NCBI GenBank assembly: GCA_019648995.1
Contig: BLXT01002394.1
Location: forward strand, 241,889 to 262,161
Reading direction: 5' to 3'
Source of the DNA: Plakobranchus ocellatus
Lineage: Eukaryota > Mollusca > Gastropoda > Plakobranchidae
DNA: 20,273 nt
Made by a program: the position numbers and the translations under genes. Shown here piece after piece: positions 9,446-19,762 of the stretch (within the stretch, counting starts at the first letter, position 1; every line of letters starts with the position of its first letter). Below the pieces are notes generated by a model. It saw only the letters and a list, made by a program, of their open reading frames with translations. It was not told the origin of the DNA and did no database searches.

Positions 9446-9940
9446 TTTCTGAACGTGTGTTTAAAAAGATAAAGGGTAATGAGAAGAATTATAGACATAT
9501 AGAATTTCAGCCAAAAATAAATTTGTTTCACTTAAAAAAAAAAAAAAAAGAAATCTGAAAGATGCCTTTGTACCATAGACAACAATTTTCATGCAAAATA
9601 GAGGTGCTTCACACATTAATGCAGGGGGGAAAAAAAGCTTATCCCGTATGAAGAAAATGCTTTAATTTTTTTGCTTGTATTCTTTTTTTTTTTGGAAAGT
9701 CAGATTTAACCTTTCAGATCATCCACCTTTGTATTAATTCTTTTATTATTTAATAGCATTAGGATTTAATTTCCTTTTTTCTTTTATATTCCATTTTGTC
9801 TATAACCAAATGAAAAAAAAAACATAATTCCTTAACTTAGCGCAATGGAAAATTATTCACTCCATTCTAACAATTTCTCATGAAACTATCAGCAGCCAGT
9901 CAAGCGCAACACTCTATTTTGAGAATTTGAGAATTTCTCG

Positions 9941-10003
9941 GTAAATTCTATTGCTTATAAATATAATTCTCAGTAATTCTATTGTTTATAAATATAATTC
10001 ATG
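9941..10003 (+). repeat. Two-copy tandem repeat of about 32 bp
   Basis: The segment at 9941-9972 (GTAAATTCTATTGCTTATAA…) is followed directly by a near copy at 9973-10003 (GTAATTCTATTGTTTATAA…). Both continue ATATAATTC. There is a one-base length difference and about two substitutions in the shared core. Confidence 0.85.
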
Positions 10004-11689
10004 TTCTTCAGTACATTGATTTAAGGTCACAATACCTGGTAATCAATATAAACCATTTTTTTTTCACAAGGACAATATGTTTGAAGATTAATCCAAATGA
10101 ATGGAAAGAAAGTTGTCCTCTGAAAATTTTGAACAGCTGAAATGCCTGGAACCATTGCAATGATGAAGGCTGGATATACATGTAGTTATATTGGCTCTCA
10201 ACCAAGATGTACGATTTTTGTCATTTGAAAAAAAAGAAAAAGTATTTAGTATCTATCCGTTCCATTCAACTCATAAGGAATAGCCTCAAGACATCTGAGT
10301 GTACATGCTGGTGTTACTGTTGATGCCAGTCAGTAGTGTCAGTGCAGGAAGAAAAGAAAGACGCTGGAAAGGAATATTAATGTTGAAAAATAAAAAAATT
10401 ATTGCACATAGCCATGGCATTTTTTTTTAGAAATTAAAGTATCTTTTGTACAAAGAGCAAGGCATAAAGTCGCTGCCTCAATCCCTAACGACACTGTGGA
10501 TAAAATGCAGAGAGCTCTTTGCACTTAATTTCAATTTCTTTATCACACTTGCAAAATTTTTTGCAGAATAAGTTAAAAAAAACAAAAAATCAAAATATTT
10601 GACAAGAATTTTCAAACTGTACCTCGACAATCACACATGTTTCTCACAAAGTAAAATCTTGGAGAAAAAAAAAACGCCCAACGACATAATTTCTATCATG
10701 ACATTATTTCCCACTGTTGAAATATCATGAACAAAATAATATTGAATTGATCAAAAATAGATTTAGCGTGCGTAAAAACCTTAACCTAATTCACTTGAAA
10801 TGATCTTGTATTTTGCAGGAAGGGTTGATAGATGAAGCTATGTCAGTCAGTTTTGTGTGAATGAAGTGGACACATTGACAAGTGACAGAGAATACATGCT
10901 CATTTTGATCTAGAGACTAGCGAAACACGAGGATGTCAGTACCAGTAAATGTATCGCTCAGTGCAATAAAATCAGTCGTTGGATATTAAGAGTTCAAAAC
11001 AAATAAAAATTATTGTAGGTAAATTTCACAAATCATGTAATGTTACTATAAGCTAGAACTGATAAAAGAAATTCTATTATAAATTTCATTGACATACTTT
11101 CAAGAAAAATGAACATTTTATAGAGTAACCTTTTTAAGCAGATTGTACAAAACTTGAGAACAACACCTAACATGAAGAGGAAAAAAATCACTGAAAAGGA
11201 CAAAGGAACTTACAGTATATTATATAGAAAGAGCTTCTGCTAGAACTATAAAAATGCACGTAATGCACATTGGAAGGCAAAAAGTAAAATGAATAGAGAT
11301 TTAGAGCAAAATTTGTGATTATGAGACACAGAGACTAAAAAAAAATGTGATCTCAAATTATGGTTTACAGAGAGCTTAGATAGCTAAAAATAATGATAAC
11401 ACTGAGATATTAGTCCAGTCTTACATTATTAAGCATCCAATCTCCTAAGATAATGAACATTTAAAAGAAAAAAAAAAACAGGGCTTCTGTGAAAATAGTA
11501 TAAATACAGCTTGTGCACTTATCAAAATAAAGTGATGAAGACAAGCTGTTTCAAAGGTATTCACTGGGAACAAAAAAAATTGCCATATACTTAATACAGC
11601 TGCATGTACAATGGTTAATATAATGTGCCTTTATCTTGCATTCCTCAAATGCCAACTTTCACTGAGTAAATTTATCTAATGCTCACTTT
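10004..11689. other. Intergenic, nothing recognised
   Basis: AT-rich sequence with short A runs. No exon, RNA gene or repeat stands out on either strand. It could include distal 3' UTR of the SCAI gene on the minus strand if that transcript is very long, but nothing in the sequence shows this. Confidence 0.55.
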
Positions 11690-12120
11690 CCCTCGGTGAT
11701 CTGTGAAAATTCACAATCCTAAGTACAGTTAGGTTTATTCAAAATCTGTAAAACTCAATCCTAGACACAGATTTTTACTGACAAGGACTCTGCCTAAGTG
11801 ATCCATGATACTCTACAATCCTAAGTACAGGCGGACTTACACATAAATAAAACAAACTTTTCTTAAGTGATCTGTGAAGCTTAACAATCCTAAGTACTGA
11901 TTGGTTTCTCTAACATTAACTTTCAGAGGATGATCTGTTAAACTCCTCAATCCTACATACTTACAAATTTGTAAAACCAACTTTTTCCCAAATGACCTGC
12001 GAAAGTTCTCCCTAACAAGAGACAGTATTGTCTAAAACTAAATTTCCCTAAAAGATCCAGAGACTTCAACACCCTAGAATGAGGAAGGAATATCTAAAAT
12101 TAACATTGCCTTGGTGAAAC
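11690..12120 (+). repeat. Decayed tandem array, unit about 60 bp, about seven copies
   Basis: A recurring core close to GATCTGTGAAACTCAACAATCCTAAGTAC is seen at 11698, 11743 (short), 11800, 11869, 11932, 11994 and 12054, giving spacings of 45, 57, 69, 63, 62 and 60 bp. A less conserved linker (…TCTAAAACTAACTTTCCC…) joins the copies. Copies near 11700-11900 keep the core best; those after 11990 are progressively changed. A partial further copy may precede (from about 11653) and follow (about 12105). It is an old minisatellite. I see no open frame through it. Confidence 0.85.
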
Positions 12121-13609
12121 ATGAAAGAGCGCACCTTTTCGACAAAGCCAAAGATTAATTTCTTGTAAAAGTTTTACTCAATCTTACGCAATTTTCAAAG
12201 AATATATTCTAAACCTAATTAAACACACAATTAAAAAAGATGCCTAATTCATAAGATTATCAGTATGAACAATAATTAGGGATAAGGATTAGGAGTTGGT
12301 AGCTAAGTTGGTGGCAAACTTGTCATATCTGTAGGGATTTCTGGAGGCAAATAATTGCCCATCATAATTATGCAAGAGCAAAAAATAGAAAGCCTCATAT
12401 CATATTATTCAGTATGACACAGAGAAACAATATGGCCTGGCAATGTGGTTTTGGTGTGAGAATTCCTCTGGTGTAATTCAAGTTCAGGTTCTCATTTGTT
12501 TTTTCCTTCATCAGTGGCAAAGCAAAGGCTTGCATCACAAAAGATAATACAGAAAAAAAAAGGAGGAAATATAATTATCATAAACAGATTAACAAACTTA
12601 AACAGTTTTTGAAAAGAAAACAAAGAGCCAAAAATGAAATGCAAAGGGAAGCTTCCATAGCTTGAAAAGCCCCATTCTTCCTTAGAATATAAATGTATGG
12701 AATATATAGTAAGCATAAAGCTTCTGAGCTAAATCCAAACAATTGCAAAACATTTGCCTTATTTGTGTATGTAGGTGTGTGGATATCTTTTACAAATTTG
12801 GACGGTATAAATTAAGAGAAAGGTTACAGATCTACTAATAATAATTTCCATAATAAATTACTTCCATATCGTCATAACAATAAGGGAAGAGACGGGAGAC
12901 ATACACTGATGATGAGGGCCAAGTAAAGCCAATAATAAATATTGTAAAGTTTATTCTGTTACGACTAGAATACATATTTAAGTTTTAAAATGTAGGCATA
13001 AGATTATAATAAAAGCAGTTTATTGATTACATCACTCTGATACAAAAAGTACCTTTGGTACAAAAACTTTGAGCATCATATTAGTTAGATTGGTTCCAAA
13101 CAAACCCAAATCACTTTTTGTATGTACAACGACGTGATATGTAAAAAGATTAAAAAAAAAAAACTACACAAAAAAATTCATTTATTCATATTCATGTTTT
13201 GGTAAGGTTTTATACCACAGAGCAATTACAACATGCAAGAAAGATGAATTTTATGTACAATATTTAGAAATGATGTTCATGACACCAGCATAAAAATAGT
13301 GGAAGCCTTTAAAGTTGGTAAAATAAAAGCATAGTTATTATTCTACTCAAGTAAATTTGAAGCATTTTTTCTGCTCAGTATTGTGGACTAAATTTAAAAC
13401 TTATCTGGACCTTTGGTTATTTACAACCATGTCTGAATGATTTAAAAATATTAGTTTTCTATAATGAAACCGTCTTCCTTTTTTTTTTCCTTTTCAAATG
13501 AAGTATTAGATAATTAAATTTGTAAGACAGCAAGCCAAGAAAACGCAATTCTGAAAGCATGGGATAGGCAGCAGAGAATGCAGACAGGCAAAGAGATACA
13601 CAAAGATAT
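12121..13609. other. Intergenic, nothing recognised apart from small repeats
   Basis: AT-rich sequence without a recognisable gene on either strand. A short inverted pair, GATACAAAAAGTAC (near 13038) against CACTTTTTGTATGT (near 13112), could form a small hairpin. Open frames on the minus strand are Phe/Ser-rich and not convincing. Confidence 0.55.
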
Positions 13610-13697
13610 GAGGGAAGGAGAGAGAGAAGGAGATAATCAAAGAGAGAGACGGAAAGGTGAAGAAGGAGGGAGGAGGGGGAAGATAGGGAAAAGAGAA
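13610..13697 (+). repeat. Polypurine tract
   Basis: About 88 nt are almost entirely A and G on the plus strand (GA, GGA and GGGA motifs), with only a few pyrimidine interruptions. Purine-rich sequence continues less strictly to about 13760. Such tracts can adopt triplex (H-DNA) structure. The Ser/Leu-rich minus-strand open frames across it are artefacts of the composition. Confidence 0.85.
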
Positions 13698-13760
13698 TAT
13701 AGAGATTCATGAGAAGATATTAGAGAGAAGAACAGAGTAAGGGATAAATAAGGCAGACAA

Positions 13761-15278
13761 TATGAAGATACCTTCATCTTTTGTGACAAAATTGTGCATT
13801 TAATGTGGATTATGAAAACAGTCAAATGTCCCGCATATGTCTCAAAAATAGTCCAGATGAGTAACTATCCACTTTTTGATCACTATTATCCATTGATGTT
13901 GTCTGAATTTTATTTCTGTGAGCTTTGGAATGGTGAAAAACTGGATATTGATGTAATGGTTACCTGCCTAGATCAATGCCTTTGATAAATATAGGGAAAA
14001 AAAGCACTTAAAAGAAGGAAAAAAACTAACTGAAAAATATTGTTTCTGAAAATGTCATATACAAAATGGTACTCATTAGGTGTAGTCTAAAAACATATTA
14101 TCCCATAATGTTAAAATATGCATTGCAATGTCAAATCAAGCTGTAAAAAGGGATCATTAATGTAAGTCAAGACAGATACAATAGCGCTGAACTCTATAAA
14201 GGTAATAGGGTAAAAATTCTTTGGTTGCAAGTGAAGCCCAATAATTGTCAAAAAAAAAAAAAAAAAAAAAGAAGGTTGGCAAAGAGCATTCTGAAAATGT
14301 ACAACAAAAAGGAATAAATGACTGTTATTTTATCATTCGTTAGCCTAGCATGATTTGAAGACAACACCATCTGTCTAAAGCCTTCTTTTGAATCATGATT
14401 CAATATTTTGTAGGAGAAAATTTGTATTTGTAAGAGAGAACAGGCTATCAAACCAGCTAGTTAGAAATAAATGTATTCACACTTTTTAAAAAATGCTACA
14501 TAATTCCACCTAAGTACACTCTTGGTTCAGGGCTATCCCTCATAGTGATACCCTATATGTTGATACAGAGTTGTGCAAAACTAGTACATTACATAGTGAG
14601 GCAATCTTGGAGCGCACATACACAGAGCTGCACTCTGACTTCCAATTGCAATTTCATAATGATGCGACAAATATGACACTGTCATACTTCCCATTTCGCC
14701 ACAAAAATGTGTATTTTTCTTCTTTCCTGATGACATCACTTATCAGAGAGAGATTATGGGTTTTAAAAAACGCTTCAAAGACATGTATATTTATATATAA
14801 GTAAGGTTTCCTTTAATATAACATACAAGAGAGCATAAATTTTCATTAAACTCGAATGGACAGTCCAATCCATATTGGGATGTGATGAAAACTAGGAGAG
14901 AAATGTGAATATTATTGTCAAACAGAGAATCACAAGTGATTTTTTATCTGTATTTTATTTCAAATACTAAATACTGTAGGGAGGACTCATATCATTTCTA
15001 AACAAAAACTACATACAAACATGTCATACCTCAAGATAAACACGTGCGGCAGCAGGGAATTTCCAGGGTATTTTTGACATTTGCAGATATATTTCACATC
15101 TCCTCATTTAAGTGTACAACATCTGCAGATTTCAAGACAACGCACTTTGAAAAAAAAAGGTACAAGCCATGCTCGGATAAAAGGTTGTGACTATGCCATT
15201 TATAAGAATCAAGGGTTCCACCATATGTTGTGTTCTTTCAACTCAAATTTTCTCTTATCATGTTTTGGTTTATAATGT
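13761..15278. other. Intergenic, nothing recognised
   Basis: No gene signature on either strand. It contains a 21-nt A run at 14250-14270, which could be the tail of an old retroposed element although no recognisable body precedes it. Open frames of 60-80 codons here lack family motifs. Confidence 0.55.
14250..14270 (+). repeat. A21 homopolymer
   Basis: Twenty-one consecutive A. It may be a simple-repeat run or the remains of a retroposon tail. No target-site duplication was found by eye. Confidence 0.9.
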
Positions 15279-15284
15279 TTTATT
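15279..15284 (-). terminator. Candidate polyadenylation signal for SCAI
   Basis: TTTATT on the plus strand is AATAAA on the minus strand. It is the first canonical signal found by eye downstream of the SCAI stop, about 1.77 kb away. More copies lie further on (for example near 14951, 13905 and 13181), so longer 3' UTRs are possible. Confidence 0.25.
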
Positions 15285-17051
15285 TGCCAAAAGCTAGTGG
15301 ATTCAGATCCCTCGTAAGAGAACTGAAAATTTGGAGTTAACACGTTGCATGGAGATTCAAAAGTTGGACAGGTTGTGATTTTTTTTGTCCACCATTACAT
15401 GCATCATTTTTCAGTCATGTATGTTGCAAACAAAGCTATGGGAAAAAAGCCCTCTCTCAACTGTCTTACAATTCAAGACCTGGAAATCAATACTGCACAG
15501 ACTGTGAAAAAAAATTATCCAGAAACAAAGTAATGAAAAGCATACTAGGTGGACAAAATCGAATGCCCAACTTTCCCAATCTTCAGGCATAGTGTGGTTT
15601 TTAAAAGTGGAAATAAATTATTCTTTGACTATAAACATTTCTATCTTGATACAGATATGAGCCAAATGCTACTAAAAAACCTGTGTGTTGCCACATAAAT
15701 GTTACCGCATAAGAAACATAAAATTCTGTAAAATAATGGCAGTTCTCAAGCACCTGAAAGATTTCTCCACAAATCAAGGGGGAAGGGGGGAGGGAGGAAG
15801 ATAGAAATCATCGTCTATACTCACATTAACACAGGAAAAATTAATAATGTACCACCTACTATATTCCGCCCTAAAAAAAAATATTGATCCATCTGTCCAA
15901 TTTTGCCATCAAATAAACAGAATCTTGTTCCAATACTATATACAAGTATTATAAAGACAACTAGCTTCTCATCATCATCTGCAGTTGTTAAGATCAATAC
16001 AGAGGTTAAACCTAGAGAAAATAAAGAGAACTTTTTACAATGCTCCGGGGTGAAAAAAAAAACCACTTAATTCCCAATCAGCTTTATGCAACTAGATGTC
16101 CAATACTTTTCTTGACAGCCAATGCTTTTTTATGCAGAATGAGTTGTCATTTGGTTGACCTATTCTCGGATGCTACAAACTTAGAGGCTATGGATAGTCG
16201 AAAACACATACATACACCAATTCAATATATATCTGTGCTCAAGAGATATAGATGAACCATAGCGTTATCAACACAGTGCTTCTCTACCATTTAAACTGCA
16301 ATTGATTCAATACCCCCTTCCTGCCAATTATTTTCAACTAGTTCCTGGGCCCTCCCTGTATCATGGATAGCTATGTTTCTCCTACTTTTTTTTTTTGTAA
16401 CATAGATGTTTAGAGGTAAACACCTCATAGCCCATAATCCTCTACCCACATACTAAAAAATATAGTATCAGTAAAAACAAAATGGTTTTGAAAAATGTGA
16501 TGAAATAATTTCCATACAAAATCCTCCAGAGTTTGTCGATAAGAAATTTGGAAACATTATATGATTGGGCTTTTGTTGCAGATAGCGACCTCTAGAGTAC
16601 TCTCCAACCAGTGTCACCATCACATTATGAAATAGTGCTGACTCTCAGAAAAAGTGAAGGTGACAAGGAAAGTTACAGTAAACTACCTGCCCGTTCCAAA
16701 TGCCAAGAAAAAAACCAAGATCCTGCTTTTGGTTCAGCTTTGCTGTTCTGAATACGGGATTCATTTTTACAACTGCTTGACAGTTCACATCAATTTCTTG
16801 CTCACTCATAATATCAGTAGAATTCACGTAACAATCAGACTCGCAGATCAACTTTGTGTCATCTCCATTACTTATATACATACAAAAAAAATGAAGGTAA
16901 TTGTAATCCAAAAAGTTTGAAAAAGATGAAAAAAAAAATTGAAAGAAAAAACCTCTCACACAGGAATGCCGCACATTTCAAATACGCTATTTGGTGATGA
17001 GAAATACAAAAATCTACACTTGCTCATAGACATCTAGATTTCCCGCCAAAA
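15285..17051 (-). other. Probable 3' UTR of SCAI (minus strand)
   Basis: This sequence follows the SCAI TAA stop on the minus strand up to the first candidate poly-A signal. It includes a G-rich plus-strand run at 15778-15799 and a 109-codon minus-strand open frame at 16645-16974 that begins about 80 nt after the SCAI stop. That frame starts in a Phe-rich low-complexity stretch, has no recognised domain and is most likely chance. Confidence 0.4.
15778..15799 (+). other. G-rich run with weak G-quadruplex potential
   Basis: The run reads GGGGG-AA-GGGGGG-A-GGG-A-GG. It gives three tracts of three or more G and one GG tract, which is borderline for a quadruplex on the plus strand. In the SCAI transcript it would be C-rich. 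Confidence 0.5.
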
Positions 17052-17204
17052 TTATGCTGATATATCTAGCTCTCCAGGCTCAGCAAAGAGACCTCTGACC
17101 TCCAGGGTTGTAGCCAGGTCAAGGACAAGTTTGTACAGAGCTGGATGCTCGAGAATTTCATCTGTAGGGAGAGCTGGGTGTGATGCAGGATAGTAACTAG
17201 GACC
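17052..17204 (-). CDS. SCAI: SCAI, terminal coding exon with stop
   Basis: This minus-strand exon follows an acceptor reading TTCTTGGCAG and runs 50 codons in phase 0 to TAA (17054-17052). It encodes the C-terminus, with the family pattern Y-P-x-S-H/Y-P-x-L-P-x-D-E near the start, then H/N-P-x-L-x-K, L-x-L-A-x-x-L-x-V-R and a final short acidic tail ending ELDISA. Vertebrate SCAI, as I remember it, has the same order (NYPESYPQLPRDE…ILDVRNVF) and ends within a few residues of this position, so the stop looks genuine. The tail after V-R is poorly conserved. Confidence 0.92.
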   Translation of the reverse strand, partial: GPSYYPASHPALPTDEILEHPALYKLVLDLATTLEVRGLFAEPGELDISA

Positions 17205-17635
17205 CTGCCAAGAACAAATAAAGTGATGAAGCTGTAGATAGTCTGCAGTGTAAACAATAAGCGTATTTCAATATCAAGCAATAACTTGGCTTCTCCGTAG
17301 TAAATAAAATTGTGTTTTGGCAATTTACGTGATAGTTGCAGTTTAAAAAAATATTTCAAAATGTTTCTTAATTACTATGATTTATGTTTTGTTTTGGTTT
17401 TTTTTCTTGTTCGCTGAATGTGGTGTGCCTTTTTCACTTATGCCATACTGTGTATGTGGAAGTTTGAGCGCAGGGGAGAAAGAGGGAGGAGGAAGAGGTA
17501 TTAATAATTTCTTTTCCTGTGGTGATAAGAATTTCTGAGATTGGAAAGCTTTATTTTCATTTTCTTTTTTAAATAAAGATTTCAGTCTACCAGAGCCTGA
17601 AACAATTTGTAAGCACACTGCAAATGCTACATTAC
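17205..17635 (-). other. Last SCAI intron (431 bp)
   Basis: This minus-strand intron has donor GTAATG at the end of the 17636-17736 exon and acceptor CAG before 17204. It is phase 0. It holds T-rich and purine-rich runs and a short Lys/Asn-rich antisense open frame with no family resemblance. Confidence 0.88.
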
Positions 17636-17736
17636 CTTGAAGCCACGGTGAAGGATGAGGACAATGTAGCAGAAGACAAATCTGAGCAAAAGCAGACGCA
17701 AAAAATCATCTCCTAGAAATTGCACATACGCATGAT
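17636..17736 (-). CDS. SCAI: SCAI, penultimate coding exon
   Basis: A 101-bp minus-strand exon: acceptor TAAAACAG, two bases AT that complete an Asp codon with G from the upstream exon, then 33 codons to AAG at donor GTAATG. It carries the most conserved C-terminal SCAI block, D-H-A-Y-V-Q-F-L-G-D-D-F-L-R-L-L-L, which resembles vertebrate D-Q-A-F-L-Q-F-F-G-D-E-F-L-R-L-L-L, followed by R-F-V-F-C. The run after this (YIVLILHRGF) is more hydrophobic than I recall in vertebrates. It could look like a membrane segment to prediction tools, although SCAI acts mainly in the nucleus. Confidence 0.94.
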
Positions 17737-18969
17737 CTGTTTTAGCAGAGGAAAGGAAAAGAAAAAAATGATCAGGTAAAACTGAAAGTGTTATGGTCAA
17801 GATAACACTCATCTACAGCTTATTTTTCTACATGAAAAGAGCATATGAAATTCCTCAATATAAACAAACAACAAAGATCTAAGTAAATGATGCTACACAT
17901 TCAAAACAAGAATCATGGATCACTGAATGGGTAAATAATATGTTCATACTTACTTCACATAAATTCTGGTGACACTTATCATTTTGTTTGAGTATTATGG
18001 ATTTCAGTTCACAAGCTGCCTCCTACTTCAAAGATACCAACTAATGTGCTTTTAATAGTTTGTCTTGGGATCAGTCAAATGTAACATTTTCAAGAAAAGA
18101 AATAATTTTATGGCTTTTTTTCCCTCTTTGAAATGCTTTTTGTTCCATAAGATTAAAAGCCTCATACCTTGGCTATGAAGCATCTTGGCTCCATTCAGAT
18201 TTTTAACTATTATAGAAGTCTCAGAAAGAAATTTCAGGTTTTTTCAATGGTTTAAAATGTTCAAAATACATCATCTGACTCTTTCAGACTGGTCTCAATA
18301 AATCTTGCCTGAAAGAAAAAAAAAATCCATTTTTCCATTGGAAATTAATAAGATAGATGAAATTTTTGTTTAAATACTGTTCAACTTGTACTATCATTTG
18401 ATCTGAGGCCCTCTTAACAGATGAGCTTACATAAAAGCTAAGGGCAAGTCAATAACTATGAGCACATTTGGCTACTACAAAATCAGACCAGTGTATCACA
18501 GTAGGTCATTGAGAAGTATATGGTTTTGTGCATATAATTAGTCCACAATATGATATCAGGCCTCCATCACATCAAGGTGGCAGTGGTGGGGCTTGAACTT
18601 ATATCAAAAGGATCCATGCAGAACACAGAGCGGGCTCATAAGTTTCTATGCCACCAACACTTTATTCATCTCCTTAATGATATTTGCCCTTTGAAATTTT
18701 TGGCTGAGGGTGATGTTGGTGATTCCTAGTCATTGAGTCTGATTGTGATACCAGTGGCATTCAATGCTCCCAGATCTTATAACTTCTACCAGGTGTTCAA
18801 GAAAACTCTTGTTTCCCATTGGAGTCTCTTCTTGGCCCAACTCTTTGCTTACTGACCCGTTGTTACTCCTCTTCATCTTTGATGAACATATTCAGCTTGT
18901 GAGTCAGGCTCGACTGTCTTTATGCTTCATTCAGTCATTACTTTACAGCGCAAACATTTTAAAACCTAC
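17737..18969 (-). other. SCAI intron (1233 bp) carrying a SINE-like element
   Basis: This phase-1 intron has donor GTAGGT and acceptor ACAG. It includes the tRNA-like element at 18560-18665. A plus-strand open frame of 78 codons at 18764-19000 overlaps the next SCAI exon in antisense and is a shadow. I see no other exon in it; the flanking SCAI exons join directly at a homologous position. Confidence 0.85.
18560..18665 (-). mobile_element. tRNA-derived SINE-like head
   Basis: On the minus strand, an A-box-like TGGCATAGAAAC (complement of 18642-18653) is followed about 55 nt later by a good B box GTTCAAGCC (complement of 18590-18598), then CCACCACTGCCACC. Two RNA polymerase III promoter boxes at this spacing, without a foldable tRNA, are typical of tRNA-derived SINEs. 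No clear 3' tail or target-site duplication was identified, so the limits are approximate. Confidence 0.5.
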
Positions 18970-19143
18970 CCAGCTTGCGGGCTCGGCTAAAGAGCCTTGA
19001 TGCCTCAGCTAGAAACTTGTCAACCTGAGTCTGACTCTTGTCCCAGAGGGAGATGGGCACGTCTGAGATGTTACACACACAGCATAGTGCCATCAGTGGA
19101 CTGTGCAGGAACAGAGTAAACAAGCTTCCCTTCACTTGTTGAT
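18970..19143 (-). CDS. SCAI: SCAI, third coding exon from the 3' end
   Basis: A 174-bp minus-strand exon: acceptor CTCTCCAG, AT completing Asp with the previous exon's G, 57 codons, then a final G before donor GTAGGT. The residues Q-x-x-x-G-S-L-F-T-L-F-L-x-x-P-L-M-A match the SCAI family, followed by a variable segment and L-W-D/E-K, then a helix (QVDKFLAEASRLFSRARKLD). The (CT)n tract of its polypyrimidine region lies about 25-60 nt upstream. The frame is open across both joins, so nothing is broken here. Confidence 0.95.
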
Positions 19144-19167
19144 CTGGAGAGATCGTCAGGTTGCCAG

Positions 19168-19207
<40 letters not shown>

Positions 19208-19762
19208 AAGATTAAAGTATTATTCGATGATGGAAAAGAGGCCTATAAAATAATTTTGTTTGCTTCCCTGACTGACTCAACTGGACGATAAAAATGGCGA
19301 ATCGTTTGAGTAGAGACACTTCCTAGATATTCAGTTCAAAATTTTTGATAGGGCAAAATCAGGCACATTAACTCCATCCTATACTTCAACTTATAAAACA
19401 AATAAGCTTTTGTCCTGATATTTCATGAGGCGTATAAAATAGACATTAGACAGTCATGCAAAAGGGTTTTGTAGAGATACAATATGACTTTTCTTTTGGA
19501 GAATGATATGTCTTGTTGAGGAAAGAGCTGAGAGGAATGAAGATGGTCTACTCAAAATTCTAAAGTCAAAGGGAAAATTTTGAAATATATGCAAGATATT
19601 TGATGTGTCAACAAAAAACAAAAAAAAAAAAATCCGGCAAAACACTTTATTGAATATGCAGGGGACTGGGAATGGGACCACGTCAGTTGTAAATAAGGAC
19701 ACGCACTAGTTTTGTAAACATGAAAGAGAAACAAGACGTTGAAGAAATGAATCAAAACTTAC
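19144..19762 (-). other. SCAI intron (619 bp)
   Basis: A phase-1 intron with donor GTAAGT and an acceptor ending CTCTCCAG. It contains the (CT)n microsatellite near its 3' end and an A-rich run near 19620. Open frames within it are low-complexity or antisense. Confidence 0.9.
19168..19205 (-). repeat. (CT)n microsatellite beside a SCAI splice acceptor
   Basis: The plus strand reads (GA)n, so the SCAI transcript carries (CU)n of about 17 uninterrupted units plus a slightly interrupted extension. It starts about 25 nt upstream of the exon at 18970-19143 and so forms an upstream extension of the polypyrimidine tract. Length variation could affect acceptor strength or recruit PTB-type CU-binding repressors; this is an inference. 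Confidence 0.95.

Larger units (their letters stand above)
8059..9940. other. Intergenic, AT-rich with microsatellites
   Basis: No gene was recognised. It contains an (ATG)n/(AAT)n microsatellite at about 8774-8802, a 17-nt perfect palindrome TACCACATTATGTGGTA at 9137-9153, an A13T10 block at 9297-9319, a (GA)n tract at 9422-9445 and an A run near 9534-9549. Open frames cross the homopolymers and are low-complexity. Confidence 0.6.

Noticed and set aside
11690..12120. CRISPR-like array, because of regularly spaced cores.
   Set aside because: The cores are degenerate, the linkers are related to each other rather than unique, and the DNA is clearly animal.
13459..13825. Minus-strand Ser/Leu-rich open frames resembling signal peptides or membrane proteins.
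   Set aside because: They are translations of the polypurine tract's complement, low-complexity and without conserved features.
19103..19291. Plus-strand open frame with an Arg-Glu repeat.
   Set aside because: It is the (GA)n microsatellite plus antisense of a SCAI exon.
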